Source of the DNA: Hyphomicrobiales bacterium
Lineage (GTDB): Bacteria > Pseudomonadota > Alphaproteobacteria > Rhizobiales > Devosiaceae
Direction of reading: 5' to 3'
Assembly (NCBI GenBank): GCA_027487555.1
Contig: JAIYDI010000019.1
Span: 124,001 to 188,000 of the forward strand
DNA length: 64,000 nucleotides
Shown here: piece by piece, positions 25,751-34,772 of the stretch
How the letters are laid out: the number at the start of each line of letters is the position of its first letter
Position numbering within the stretch: position 1 is the stretch's first letter
Notes under the pieces: generated by a model
Told to the model about the DNA's origin: nothing
Database searches by the model: none
The model's input: the letters and a program-made list of their open reading frames with translations, nothing else
Position numbers and translations under genes: made by a program

Positions 25751-27528
25751 CTGCGGCTCAGATCGATGCGATAGGCCTTGAGGTCCGTGTTGGCCATCGG
25801 AAGGGGAACCAGCCATGGCGGCAGGGTATCGCCGGCATAAAGCCTGACGAAGGCATCAGCGGCCGCGTCCGGCTGACCGGTAAGCTCCGGCATGCCCGGA
25901 CAGACAACCAGCAGGCCCAGCCCACGCCGCGCCGCGATGTCCCTGGCGTCAGCGATGGGCGCGTTGAAGAACCTGAACGTGTCGAGGACGCCATCGCCGT
26001 TGCGGTGGTATGGCGCGCCCACCACGGCGTGCGCAGTGAACGCGAGAATATGCGACCCCAGATCAACCGGCGCCATGACGTTCTGCGCCTCGAGTTGCGC
26101 CAGCGGCGCGTAGCTTGAGGGCAGTCGGCAGCCCGAAAGACCGGCCTGAAGTTCCCCTGCGCTGGCCTTGTCCCCGCCCGGGAGCGCCAGCGCCACGAGG
26201 GCGCCTGCGAGGCCGACCAGGAGCCCGGCGGATCCGAACCAGGCGCCGGTGACGAGCGCAAGATTTCCGGCCGACTTGCGGGCGATGAACCGGGCACGGA
26301 GTTCGGCAATCAGGAGTGCAGCGCCTGGGATGGCGAGGCTTGTCGCCAGCCGCGCCCCGCGGACCTGAAGCGCCATCACCGCGATGGCTGTCACGAGGAA
26401 CAGCCCATAAACCAGGAGCCGGGTCTGCTGGTCGCGGTTGGCAGTCCGCAAACCGAGAGCGAGAGCGACCCCTGCGAGCAGCGGCGCGGACACGACGCCC
26501 ACAACATAGGGCATGTCGGTGCTCAACGACGTCCAGATCGGCTTGGCTTCGTCGATACGGTCGATCCAGCGGGCAATGAGCCAAGGATCGAGACTCGCAT
26601 AGGGGGCCCGGAAGCAGGCCGGCGCTATGGCATGGAGTACTGCCAGAGTCAGGGCACCGGCAACGCCGCCAGCGATCAGTCGCGCCCACGCCGATGAAAG
26701 CCGCAGCGTGGAAAGCGCCAGCAGCAAGCCGCCCGCGACCAGCGCCCCGAGGGCAAATGGCAGTGCGATCTCGTCGCAATAGGCAATGAACCACTTCTGA
26801 GGCGGCTGGTGTTGGAAGAACAGCACGAGAGACGTCATACCGAAGGAGAGCCCGAAGCGGCGAAGGGCAGGGGCCGTTTCCGGGCGCAACACCCATGCGA
26901 GGCCAAACGCCAGGGTCGTGGCCGCAATGGCCGGCACGGCCTCGACACCGATGGCGAGGGCCAGCCCCGCCGCGATGCCGGCTGCGATCGCCCAGCGCGG
27001 TCTTTGCATGGCCAGGGACGCCGAGAGCAGCATGACCAGCCCAAGCAGGATTTGCACCGAGTGGTGGTCGATACGACCGGGGGCGAACTCGGTCATTGAA
27101 ATGAGCGAGAGGGCCGGCAGCGCAAGGCCGGGCAACTCGCCCTCCGGGCCAGCCAGCAAGATACTGACTCGCGCGGTAAGCCAGAGCAACAGCCCGAGCA
27201 GCAGCAACGGCCAAGCGTAGAGCATGACCAGCTCTGCCTGTGCACCGAATATCGGCCGCAGCACAACAAGCAGCGCCGACAGCGGAGCATCGACCAGCCG
27301 CGACCAGTGGAGTTCAGCGCCGAAAGGCACGTTCAGCCGGTGCTGCACGTGGTCGTACCAGGCTTGCCCTGCAAGCAGGTCGCGCACCCCGACGAGCCGC
27401 ATGGCATCGTCCGTGTCGTTGATCAGCGGGGCGCTCGTGTTGCTGAGTGCCCGGAACAGATAGGCCCCGGCCGCCAAGGCATAGAACAGCACGAAATGCT
27501 GCCAGGCTACAGTCGGGGTCTTGGCCAT
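25747..27528 (-). CDS. Polytopic membrane protein, GT-C glycosyltransferase/Stt3-like
   Basis: This 593-residue protein has roughly 12 transmembrane segments. The first luminal loop carries NDTDDAMRLVGVRDLL with an Asp-x-Asp-Asp cluster, and a second conserved segment reads APGRIDHHSVQ; both resemble catalytic-loop features of GT-C enzymes such as Stt3/PglB. It could transfer a lipid-linked sugar on the periplasmic side, but no partner glycan genes are adjacent. The start at 27528 is the natural ATG ahead of the first hydrophobic helix. Confidence 0.65.
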   Translation of the reverse strand: MAKTPTVAWQHFVLFYALAAGAYLFRALSNTSAPLINDTDDAMRLVGVRDLLAGQAWYDHVQHRLNVPFGAELHWSRLVDAPLSALLVVLRPIFGAQAELVMLYAWPLLLLGLLLWLTARVSILLAGPEGELPGLALPALSLISMTEFAPGRIDHHSVQILLGLVMLLSASLAMQRPRWAIAAGIAAGLALAIGVEAVPAIAATTLAFGLAWVLRPETAPALRRFGLSFGMTSLVLFFQHQPPQKWFIAYCDEIALPFALGALVAGGLLLALSTLRLSSAWARLIAGGVAGALTLAVLHAIAPACFRAPYASLDPWLIARWIDRIDEAKPIWTSLSTDMPYVVGVVSAPLLAGVALALGLRTANRDQQTRLLVYGLFLVTAIAVMALQVRGARLATSLAIPGAALLIAELRARFIARKSAGNLALVTGAWFGSAGLLVGLAGALVALALPGGDKASAGELQAGLSGCRLPSSYAPLAQLEAQNVMAPVDLGSHILAFTAHAVVGAPYHRNGDGVLDTFRFFNAPIADARDIAARRGLGLLVVCPGMPELTGQPDAAADAFVRLYAGDTLPPWLVPLPMANTDLKAYRIDLSRS

Positions 27529-27593
27529 CTGAATGCTGCTCCAGTCGGCAATGTGACTAGCGCAGCGAGCTTAAGGGCGGATAAAGGCGCGTC

Positions 27594-27647
27594 GCGCCCG
27601 CCAGGGTTCAGGGCGGCCCGTGGGCCGCCCTGAACCCTGGCGGGCGC
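27594..27647. terminator. 26-bp perfect inverted repeat after the peroxiredoxin gene
   Basis: GC-rich arms at 27594-27619 and 27622-27647 are perfect reverse complements around a 2-base centre (GT). It begins six bases past the peroxiredoxin stop on the minus strand. There is no T-run, so it may act as a strong hairpin terminator, an mRNA stabiliser or a mobile palindromic repeat. Confidence 0.75.
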
Positions 27648-27653
27648 AGGCGA

Positions 27654-28289
27654 TCAGGCGCGTGGCTGCGGCACGAGGCGCAGGTAGGGCTTCAGCGTCT
27701 TCCAGCCCTCGGGATACTTCGCTTTGGCCTGCTCGTCGGACACCGCAGTGACGATGATGACATCTTCGCCATTCTTCCAGTTCACCGGGGTCGCCACCTG
27801 GTGCTTGGCGGTCAACTGCAGGCTGTCGATGACGCGCAGGATTTCGTCGAAGTTGCGCCCCGTCGAGGCGGGATACTCGATCTTGAGCTTGACCTTCTTG
27901 TCCGGCCCGATGACGAACACCGAGCGCACCGTGAGCGAATTGTCCGCGTTGGGGTGGATCATGTCATACTTGCGCGCCACCTCGCCGGTTTCGTCGGCGA
28001 TCAGCGGGAAGTTGAGCGCGGTACCCTGCGTTTCGGCGATGTCCTTGGCCCAGCCGGCATGATCCTTGAGCTTGTCGACGGACAGGCCGAGAACCGTCAC
28101 GCCGCGCTTGTCGAACTCGGGCTTCAGCTTGGCGGTGTAACCGAGCTCGGTGGTGCAGACCGGGGTGAAATTCTTCGGATGGGAAAACAGGACCGCCCAT
28201 TTGCCGTCGATGTAGTCGTGGAAATGGATGTGGCCTTCAGTGGTCTCGGCCTCGAAATCCGGGGCGATGTCGCCGATCAGGATAGCCAT
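27654..28289 (-). CDS. 1-Cys peroxiredoxin (Prx6/AhpC-TSA family)
   Basis: This 211-residue cytoplasmic peroxidase has the catalytic motif FTPVCTTELG with Cys45, an N-terminal IGDIAPDFEAETTEG, and a Prx6-type C-terminal domain. It reduces peroxides. The start at 28289 has GAGGAG a few bases upstream; the frame opens earlier (28445) but without family resemblance. No obvious OxyR site is seen. Confidence 0.95.
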   Translation of the reverse strand: MAILIGDIAPDFEAETTEGHIHFHDYIDGKWAVLFSHPKNFTPVCTTELGYTAKLKPEFDKRGVTVLGLSVDKLKDHAGWAKDIAETQGTALNFPLIADETGEVARKYDMIHPNADNSLTVRSVFVIGPDKKVKLKIEYPASTGRNFDEILRVIDSLQLTAKHQVATPVNWKNGEDVIIVTAVSDEQAKAKYPEGWKTLKPYLRLVPQPRA

Positions 28290-28462
28290 GCTGCACTCCT
28301 CAAGTTGTCCTGGCCCGGTGCCCGCATGGGCCCAGGCCATCCGACTGCAATATCGACCCTCCCACCGCCCTTTGCGACGGCAGCAGGCGAAAATTCTTTG
28401 TCTTTTCGGCAGTTGCCCTGCGAGCCGGTTTTCCGCCACGCCCAAGTGACGGAAAACCTGTG

Positions 28463-28660
28463 TTACCCGTGCAGCAGCGTGACGTTGAGCGCCAGGACCA
28501 GCGCCATCGGACTCAGCGCGACGACGAGGGCGCGGGCCTGGTTGAGGCGCGCGACACGGGCTATGAGGAAGAACGCGACGATGAGGATCACCGAGGCAAG
28601 GCGCATGGAGGCTTCGGCATTCAACGTCTGAAAGATCATCTCGGTCACGGCACCCTCCAT
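28463..28660 (-). CDS. Small membrane protein, unknown function
   Basis: This 65-residue frame has two hydrophobic helices separated by a basic turn (ARVARLNQARA). The start is uncertain: ATG at 28660, or a GTG at about 28648 which is preceded by GGAGGG. I do not recognise the family. The codon pattern looks coding and no better frame overlaps it. Confidence 0.45.
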   Translation of the reverse strand: MEGAVTEMIFQTLNAEASMRLASVILIVAFFLIARVARLNQARALVVALSPMALVLALNVTLLHG

Positions 28661-28740
28661 ACTGAGCACCGTGGCATGCACCTCGAATGCTTGCCCCGGG
28701 CTTCAGGCCCGGAGCAGGATTTTACTCAAAAGCACATGCT

Positions 28741-29259
28741 TCACATGCTGCCGGCCGTGGCCGGGGCACCCTTGGTCCAGGTCACGGTGGTACCGTTCAG
28801 CGGCACGACCGACAGTGACATCTTGCCCGAGCCCAGCTGCAGTTCACGTGCATGGGCAAGGTAGACAAGGGCATTGCTGTCCGCGTCATAGATGCGGCTC
28901 ACCCGAAGGCTCTTCCAGATCAGCGAGCGTGACTGCTTGAAGATCTCTTCGCCACCCTTGTTCATGTTGATGTCGCCGACGGTGATCGGACCGTTGGCCG
29001 TACAGTCCACGGCGGAATAGGACGGATCCTCGAACCAGTTGCCCTGCTGCAGGCGGTCGATGAGCGAACGGTTGAAATAGGCCACGTGGCAGACCACGCC
29101 CTTCACGTCCGGGTCCGCGACGGCCTCGACCGAAATGTCGTTACCGGTCCAGTCGACGCCGACGCTGCCGACATTCTTGCTCTGGTTGTTATTGCCGCAG
29201 GCGGCGAGCGTGCCGGCAAGGACGATGGCGAGACCGGCATAGGCGAGGCGCTTCAGCAT
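28741..29259 (-). CDS. creA: CreA-family lipoprotein
   Basis: This 172-residue protein has a lipoprotein signal (MLKRLAYAGLAIVLAGTLAAC, lipobox LAAC) and the CreA signatures DISVEAVADPDVKGVVCHV and NWFEDPS. CreA is a conserved periplasmic protein of unknown reaction; most homologues lack a clear lipobox, so membrane anchoring here is worth noting. The start at 29259 is fixed by the signal peptide. It is followed, on the same strand, by the small membrane gene. Confidence 0.9.
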   Translation of the reverse strand: MLKRLAYAGLAIVLAGTLAACGNNNQSKNVGSVGVDWTGNDISVEAVADPDVKGVVCHVAYFNRSLIDRLQQGNWFEDPSYSAVDCTANGPITVGDINMNKGGEEIFKQSRSLIWKSLRVSRIYDADSNALVYLAHARELQLGSGKMSLSVVPLNGTTVTWTKGAPATAGSM

Positions 29260-29464
29260 GGGACGAACCTTTGCGAACCACGAGTGAAAGACGGGCAGTG
29301 ATGTGGGCCTAAACACAAGGCCGGCAAGTCGGGCAGAGCGCTATTTCGCGCTATGGAGGCCTTGAATCGGCGCGGTCGCTGCCGTTTTTGGTCCGTTCCG
29401 GCAACCTGTGCGAGACCAGACCCTTCGAAAGACGGAGGCTGAACGCTGAGGCCGCTCAATCAGG

Positions 29465-29788
29465 TCAATCCTCGAACGACGAAGGCGCTTTTTCGTTCCT
29501 GGAATTGTGTTGGTCGATATGGCCGAGATCTCTGTCCGGGTCTATGCGGTCGCGCACGATCTGCTTGAGCGTCTTTACATCGGGGAAGCCGCCGTCACGC
29601 TTGCGCTCCCAGATCAGCTCCCCATCGATGCGGATTTCGAAGATCCCGCCGGAGCCGGGCAAGAGGGCGACGGAGCCGAGCTCGAGGCTGAAGGTCGAGA
29701 GCAGTTCCTGAGCCATCCACGCCGAACGCAGCAGCCAGTTGCATTGCGTGCAATAGGCGATACTGACGCCGGGCTTGGGCACGATCAT
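29465..29788 (-). CDS. SelT/SelW/SelH-like thioredoxin-fold protein (Cys form)
   Basis: This 107-residue protein starts with a beta strand and the redox motif YCTQCNW (Cys13 and Cys16); in selenoprotein W the second or first position is selenocysteine. The Rdx-family ending GGIFEIRIDGELIWERK is clear. It overlaps the following cNMP-binding gene by four bases (its ATG lies in that gene's stop), so the two are co-translated. A redox role is likely; partner unknown. Confidence 0.9.
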   Translation of the reverse strand: MIVPKPGVSIAYCTQCNWLLRSAWMAQELLSTFSLELGSVALLPGSGGIFEIRIDGELIWERKRDGGFPDVKTLKQIVRDRIDPDRDLGHIDQHNSRNEKAPSSFED

Positions 29789-30216
29789 ACCTGAGGGTCC
29801 GTCCAGGAGCGGAAAAGATTGCCGGGAAGCACCATGACTTCGTCTTCGCCGGCCACCTGCTCGCGGAGCTTGACCAGTTGCGCGGTGGTGGAATTGATCC
29901 GTTGGGCGAGCAGCCGCGCGATCTGCATGAGCCAGTTGGGATGCGCCTCGAGCACGGCAAGCGCATCGGTGATGACGAAGACCTGTACGTCGGTGACTGT
30001 GGTCACCGTCGCGGAATGCGGCTGGCCCAGCAGCACGGACATTTCGCCGAAAATGGCCCCTGACTGGCGAATGGACGCCACAAAGCGGCCATCGCGCTTG
30101 ACCTCGACTTCGCCCGACTTGAGAACGAACAAGGTGCCACCCGTTCCGCCCTGCTCGATGAGGTCCGTGCCGGCAGGGTAAAAGTCGAAGGTCAACCAGC
30201 TTTCGTCTTCGGCCAT
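29785..30216 (-). CDS. Stand-alone cyclic-nucleotide-binding-domain protein
   Basis: This 143-residue protein is essentially one cNMP-binding jelly-roll: GGTGGTLFVLKSGEVEVKRDG, then the phosphate-binding cassette area FGEMSVLLGQPHSATV with Glu, followed by a helical tail. There is no DNA-binding helix-turn-helix, unlike CRP. It is upstream of, and translationally coupled to, the SelW-like gene. A paralogue lies at 32989-33459. It may sense cAMP or another ligand and act through protein contact. Confidence 0.88.
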   Translation of the reverse strand: MAEDESWLTFDFYPAGTDLIEQGGTGGTLFVLKSGEVEVKRDGRFVASIRQSGAIFGEMSVLLGQPHSATVTTVTDVQVFVITDALAVLEAHPNWLMQIARLLAQRINSTTAQLVKLREQVAGEDEVMVLPGNLFRSWTDPQV

Positions 30217-30401
30217 TTCATCCTCCTCGGGGGGCGGACTGCTCTATAGCACGCTTTGGGTGGCCCGGGGATGCCCCTAGGCGTCTTGGCGCTGTGTCGA
30301 CGAAGCGGTACGACCGCCCGGCGCCGCCAGCCACCCGCTGGTGGGCGCTGTGAGCAACCCCCACGTCCCTGGTCACATGCCGGGACCGACAGGAGCCAGG
30401 A

Positions 30402-30848
30402 TTGAATACGCCCGTACTCGGCCGCGAGGCCACGATTCCCCCGTCTCCGGATCAGGCGATCCTCGATCGCGTGCCCAATCCGCATCCCGATACGAACTAC
30501 CTGATCCGCTTCACGGTGCCGGAATTCACCGCGCTTTGCCCGATGACCGGCCAGCCGGATTTCGCCCATCTCGTCATCGACTATGTCGCCGACCGGTGGA
30601 TGGTGGAGAGCAAGGCGCTGAAGCTCTACATGTTCAGCTTCCGCAACCACGGCGCCTTCCACGAGGCGACGACCGTCGGGATCGGCAAGAAGCTCGTGGA
30701 GGTGCTGGCGCCGCGCTGGCTCAGGATCGGCGGCTATTGGTACCCGCGCGGCGGCATCCCCATCGATTGCTTCTGGCAGACGGGCGCTCCGCCCGCCGAC
30801 TTGTGGCTGCCCGACCAGGGGGTGCCGAGCTATCGCGGTCGTGGCTGA
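30402..30848 (+). CDS. queF: NADPH-dependent 7-cyano-7-deazaguanine reductase
   Basis: This 148-residue enzyme of the short (type I) QueF form reduces preQ0 to preQ1 in queuosine synthesis. The catalytic Cys46 and Asp53 lie in [14 protein letters not shown] and the signature [20 protein letters not shown] follows (Glu69; quoted area about residues 69-88). The start is TTG 30402, with AGGAG nine bases upstream; there is no in-frame ATG that keeps the N-terminus. I see no preQ1 riboswitch in the 185-base gap before it. Confidence 0.95.
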   Translation: MNTPVLGREATIPPSPDQAILDRVPNPHPDTNYLIRFTVPEFTALCPMTGQPDFAHLVIDYVADRWMVESKALKLYMFSFRNHGAFHEATTVGIGKKLVEVLAPRWLRIGGYWYPRGGIPIDCFWQTGAPPADLWLPDQGVPSYRGRG

Positions 30849-30974
30849 AGCCCCTCCGTGCGGCGTGGGGTTTGCTTTGGCGTCGGGGTCTGGTCGCTTG
30901 GCTGGCCGCTGCGCGGCCGCGCTTGAACCGGGCGAAGGTTCCACTATGGTCCGCGCCGAACAAGGACGCCCGAT

Positions 30975-31943
30975 GTGACCGAAATGACCAGGACGCCACG
31001 GTTCCAGGCGCTCGATATCGCCCGCGGCGTCGCGCTGCTGGCCATGGCGGTCTTCCACATCGGCTGGGACCTCTACTATTTCGGCGTCAGCCAGATCGAT
31101 GTCACGACGCATCCGGGCTGGGTGGTCTTCCAGAGGGTGATTCTCTCGAGCTTTCTGCTGCTCGTGGGCATGGGCCTCGTGATCGCCACTGAAAATGGCG
31201 TGCGCTGGGCGCGCTTTTGGCGGCGCGAAGCGATGTTGGTGGCGGCCGCGCTGGCGGTGACGGCCGGCACCTGGTGGCTGTTCCCGGACTATTTCGTGTT
31301 CTTCGGTGTGCTCCATGCCATCGCGCTCTTCTCGCTCATGGCGCTGGTCGTGCGGAACCTGCCCGGGCCAGCGCTGATGGCCCTGGGTGGCGCCTGGGTG
31401 GGTGTGTCCTTGCTGTGGTCGGATCCGGCCTTCACCGAGCGTTCCCTCGCCTGGATCGGCTTCTGGCCGGTATCGCCGCCGACTGCCGACGTGGTGCCGA
31501 TCTTCCCCTGGTTCGGCGTGGTGGTGCTTGGCATGGGCACGCTGAAGCTGCTGCGTGGCCTTGAGCCGGCAAAGCGCCTGCTCGCAGCCGAGAGCCCGGA
31601 ACCCGCGTTGCGCGGCCTCGCCTTTATCGGTCGGCACAGTCTCGCGTTCTATCTCATCCACCAGCCGGTGATCCTCGCCGTGCTCTATGGGCTGGTGCAG
31701 ATCGAGGCGATGGGCGTGGCGACCACCCCCGAGGATATCGCGTTCCGCTTCACGCAGAGTTGTGAGGCGACCTGCCTCGCCGCGGGCTCTGCGGCGGAGC
31801 AATGCACCAGCTTCTGCGGTTGTGCATTGGACCAGATCCGCCAGGGCGGCAACTGGGGGCTCGCTGAGGCAAACAATCCGGACGAGGCCCAGCGCGCGCA
31901 GCTCGGCCAGATTGCCGGCCTGTGCCGGGCCATGACGAACTGA
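30975..31943 (+). CDS. DUF1624 (heparan-alpha-glucosaminide N-acetyltransferase-like) membrane protein
   Basis: This 322-residue inner-membrane protein has the DUF1624 opening RFQALDIARGVALLAMAVFH with the family's conserved helices to about residue 235. GTG 30975 has AAGGA at the right distance; ATG 30984 is the alternative. The family is predicted to be acyltransferases. After the last helix there is a soluble tail rich in Cys (CEATC, CTSFCGC, LCRAM), about residues 255-320, which seems lineage specific. Its substrate is unknown. Confidence 0.87.
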   Translation: MTEMTRTPRFQALDIARGVALLAMAVFHIGWDLYYFGVSQIDVTTHPGWVVFQRVILSSFLLLVGMGLVIATENGVRWARFWRREAMLVAAALAVTAGTWWLFPDYFVFFGVLHAIALFSLMALVVRNLPGPALMALGGAWVGVSLLWSDPAFTERSLAWIGFWPVSPPTADVVPIFPWFGVVVLGMGTLKLLRGLEPAKRLLAAESPEPALRGLAFIGRHSLAFYLIHQPVILAVLYGLVQIEAMGVATTPEDIAFRFTQSCEATCLAAGSAAEQCTSFCGCALDQIRQGGNWGLAEANNPDEAQRAQLGQIAGLCRAMTN

Positions 31944-32099
31944 GTGCGGGGCTCTGCCGCCTTGCCCTTCAGCGGCACCCACCAATGCCGACCGGGGATG
32001 CCGGTCTCCGACTTTCTCTCCATTGTCTCGATGTGGCCGGCCAGTGCTATACGCATGGTCGAGGCGATGGGTGATGCTCATCGAAGGAGGACTTGAACC

Positions 32100-32954
32100 A
32101 TGCAGGTAGTGATTACCGGCGCCGCGGGCAATCTCGGCACCAAGCTCAGGCAGCATCTCGAAACGGCCGACTGGGTTGAAAAGATCGTGGGCATCGATGT
32201 CGTGCCCTTCACCCCCGGTCCGAAGACCGAGGCGGTGGTGGCCGACCTGACCAAGGCCGATGACGAGCGCTGGGTGCGCCATGTGCGGGCCGCGGATGGA
32301 ATCGTGAATTATGCCTCGGCCAACCCGGCGCCCACCTCGAGCTGGGCGGAATCGGCGCTCTCCTTCGACATGACGGCCAACCTTCTGGAACAGGCGGGTG
32401 GCGCCAGGCCCTGCCGCTTCGTGTTTGCCTCGTCCAACCATGCCATGGGCGGATATCGGGACGAAGACGTATCGCCCGGCACGATCGGCATGACGACCCC
32501 GCAGAAAAGCGGCACCCGCTATTTCGACGGCCAGATCTATCGCTGGGGCGCCGCCTATGGCGCGACCAAGATGCTCGGCGAACGCGTCTCGATCGCGCGG
32601 GCCAAGGCAACCGGTGGCCGGATTACCGCGGTAGCCACCCGCATCGGCTGGTGCCAGGGCGGCGATAACCTGCCGGCGACGCTGAGCCCCGGTGGTGGCG
32701 GCAGCCGCGGCGAGACCAACCCCGACGAGATTGCCCGCAACCTCAAATGGTATCGCAGCATGTGGCTCTCGAACCGCGACCACGCACACCTGATGGAAAG
32801 GGCGCTCCGTGCCGATGCCGCGACCTGGCCAGGCCCCGCCATCGTCATTTCCGGCATGTCGAACAACAAGGAGATGCCGTGGAACATTGCCGAAGCGGCC
32901 GAGTGGATCGGCTACCACCCGCTCGACAATGTCTGGGACCATCTGAGCCCCTGA
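32100..32954 (+). CDS. Extended SDR: NAD(P)-dependent epimerase/dehydratase-like (uronate-dehydrogenase-like)
   Basis: This 284-residue protein has the cofactor motif TGAAGNLGTKL at the N-terminus, SSNHAMGGY and the active-site pair YGATK. The arrangement resembles uronate dehydrogenases (SSNHV/T-x-G, Tyr-x3-Lys). The ATG has GAAGGAGGA upstream. No uronate pathway genes are adjacent, so the substrate remains open. Confidence 0.85.
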   Translation: MQVVITGAAGNLGTKLRQHLETADWVEKIVGIDVVPFTPGPKTEAVVADLTKADDERWVRHVRAADGIVNYASANPAPTSSWAESALSFDMTANLLEQAGGARPCRFVFASSNHAMGGYRDEDVSPGTIGMTTPQKSGTRYFDGQIYRWGAAYGATKMLGERVSIARAKATGGRITAVATRIGWCQGGDNLPATLSPGGGGSRGETNPDEIARNLKWYRSMWLSNRDHAHLMERALRADAATWPGPAIVISGMSNNKEMPWNIAEAAEWIGYHPLDNVWDHLSP

Positions 32955-32988
32955 GGCCGGCGGGGGCTGCGGCGGCCGCTGCCGCCCC

Positions 32989-33459
32989 CTATTCGTGGTC
33001 GGCCCAGCTACCCTTGCCCCTTTTTGGCGTCATGGAAATGGCACCGAGGATTCGCGTCATCAGCGCCTGCTGCTTGTCGGCGCCTTGCGACGCCGTGCGC
33101 AATTCGACAAGCAGCGCCGATGTGGCATCGAGCCGGGCGCAGGCGAGGGTGGCGATATGGAGCGCCAGCGCCGGATAGGAGGCGAGGGCCGTGCGCGCGT
33201 CGGACACGACCCGGACCGCCACCGGTGTCCGGGCGACGACATTGGCCGAATGCGGAATATCGAGCAGGGCCGCCATTTCGCCGATGATGGCGCCGCGTTC
33301 CTCCAGTGTGGCGAGTTCGACCCCGTCGCGCGTGACGGTGAGCGTGCCGGACTCAAGCAGGTAGAGCTGACCCGACCGGGTACCCGCCGTGGTGAGATAG
33401 GTTCCGGGAAGCAGTTTTTCCTGCGGCAGGCCAGAAAGCAGATCATCGAGCGCGGACAT
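32989..33459 (-). CDS. Second stand-alone cyclic-nucleotide-binding-domain protein
   Basis: This 156-residue protein has a cNMP-binding fold (GQLYLLESGTLTVTRDG, then IIGEMAALLDIPHSANV) and a helical C-terminus with no helix-turn-helix. It is a paralogue of the protein coded at 29785-30216. The start at 33459 (MSALDDLLSG) is taken because upstream residues are not family-like. It is convergent with the epimerase gene and divergent from the alcohol dehydrogenase gene. Confidence 0.85.
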   Translation of the reverse strand: MSALDDLLSGLPQEKLLPGTYLTTAGTRSGQLYLLESGTLTVTRDGVELATLEERGAIIGEMAALLDIPHSANVVARTPVAVRVVSDARTALASYPALALHIATLACARLDATSALLVELRTASQGADKQQALMTRILGAISMTPKRGKGSWADHE

Positions 33460-33701
33460 GGGCGATATCACAGGGGTTGCGGAAGTGGCAGGTGCAGACA
33501 GGCGGCAAGCGATGAGCATGGAGCGCATCCGCACCCGACGCAAGCGGCGACCCATGCGCTGTATACATCGCCAAATGTCGGAATTTGCATGCGCCACCTG
33601 CCTGTGCAAAGTCTCTGCGTGGGGTCACGCCGGGCTATCCCAAATCGTCCCGCCAGTGGCCCCATCCGCACAATACGCCCATTCAAAGCCGCGAGGATAA
33701 G

Positions 33702-34763
33702 ATGATCTCCGCCAAGGCCTACGCCGCCGCCACCGCCCGTGCCCCGCTTGCTCCCGTGTCGATTGCCCGGCGCGACCCGGCAGCGGACGAGGTGCTGATC
33801 GACATCCACTATTGCGGCATCTGCCACACCGACCTGCATTGTGCCCGCGACGAGTGGGGTGGTCAGCCCTTCCCCTGCATTCCCGGCCACGAGGTGGCGG
33901 GCGTGGTGCGCGCCGTGGGCAGCGCGGTGACGAAATACCAGGTCGGCGACCGGGTGGGCGTCGGCTGCATGGTCGATAGCTGCGGTACCTGCCCGGCCTG
34001 CTTGGCGGGGATCGAGCAGCATTGCGAGACCGGCACGGTGTGGACCTATGGCGCGCAAAGCGCCTATCGCCCGGGCGACCCGGGCACTGGCCACACACTG
34101 GGTGGCTATTCCTCGGCGATGACGGTGAAGGAGAACTTCGTCGTCAGGATCCCAGACAGCCTGCCGCTCGACCGCGCCGCGCCGATGCTGTGCGCCGGCA
34201 TCACCACCTATTCGCCGCTCAGGCGCTATGGCGCCGGCCCCGGCAAGCGCGTCGGCGTCATCGGGCTCGGTGGCCTTGGGCATATGGCGGTGAAGATCGC
34301 CCATGCCATGGGCGCCGAAGTCACCGTGATCACCACGTCGCCCGGCAAGGCCGCCGACGCCAGGGCGCTCGGCGCCGACAAGGTGCTCGTCTCCACCGAC
34401 AAGGCGCACATGCGCGAGGGCGCCGCGAGCCTCGATGTCATCATCGATACCGTCTCGGCAGAGCACGATATCGATATGTATATGCAACTCCTCCGCCTCG
34501 AAGGTGCGCTGGTGCTGGTCGGCCTGCCGCCCGAAAAGCTGAAGGTCACGGCCTTCACCCTTACCGGCGCCCGGCGCGTCTTCACCGGCTCCAATATCGG
34601 CGGCATTGGCGAAACCCAGGAGATGCTGGATTTCTGCGCCGCCCATGGCGTCATGGCGGATATCGAGATGATCCCCGCCACCGGGATCAACGCCGCCTAT
34701 GACCGGTTGTCGGCGGGCGATGTGAAGTACCGCTTCGTGATTGATTCGAAGACCCTGGGTTGA
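33702..34763 (+). CDS. Zinc-dependent NADP alcohol dehydrogenase (YahK/cinnamyl-alcohol type)
   Basis: This 353-residue medium-chain dehydrogenase has catalytic zinc residues in CGICHTDLH (Cys41) and IPGHE (His63), a structural zinc set CGTCPACLAGIEQHC, and the Rossmann motif GVIGLGGLGHMAV. It reduces aldehydes to alcohols with NADPH. The ATG at 33702 has GAGGA upstream. YahK-like enzymes act on a broad set of aldehydes. It is the last normal gene before the non-coding stretch that precedes the DUF262/HEPN unit. Confidence 0.94.
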   Translation: MISAKAYAAATARAPLAPVSIARRDPAADEVLIDIHYCGICHTDLHCARDEWGGQPFPCIPGHEVAGVVRAVGSAVTKYQVGDRVGVGCMVDSCGTCPACLAGIEQHCETGTVWTYGAQSAYRPGDPGTGHTLGGYSSAMTVKENFVVRIPDSLPLDRAAPMLCAGITTYSPLRRYGAGPGKRVGVIGLGGLGHMAVKIAHAMGAEVTVITTSPGKAADARALGADKVLVSTDKAHMREGAASLDVIIDTVSAEHDIDMYMQLLRLEGALVLVGLPPEKLKVTAFTLTGARRVFTGSNIGGIGETQEMLDFCAAHGVMADIEMIPATGINAAYDRLSAGDVKYRFVIDSKTLG

Positions 34764-34772
34764 GGGTGCGCG

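Noticed and set aside
29465-29788. Selenocysteine codon in the SelW-like gene
   Set aside because: Both redox positions are encoded as Cys and there is no in-frame TGA before the stop.
30217-30401. preQ1 riboswitch before queF
   Set aside because: No preQ1-I/II-like loop or A-rich tail is visible in the gap.
30192-32942. Very long open frame (over 900 codons) on the minus strand
   Set aside because: It lies antisense to queF, the DUF1624 gene and the epimerase gene, and its protein is low-complexity Arg/His/Gly-rich. It is a shadow of high-GC coding DNA.
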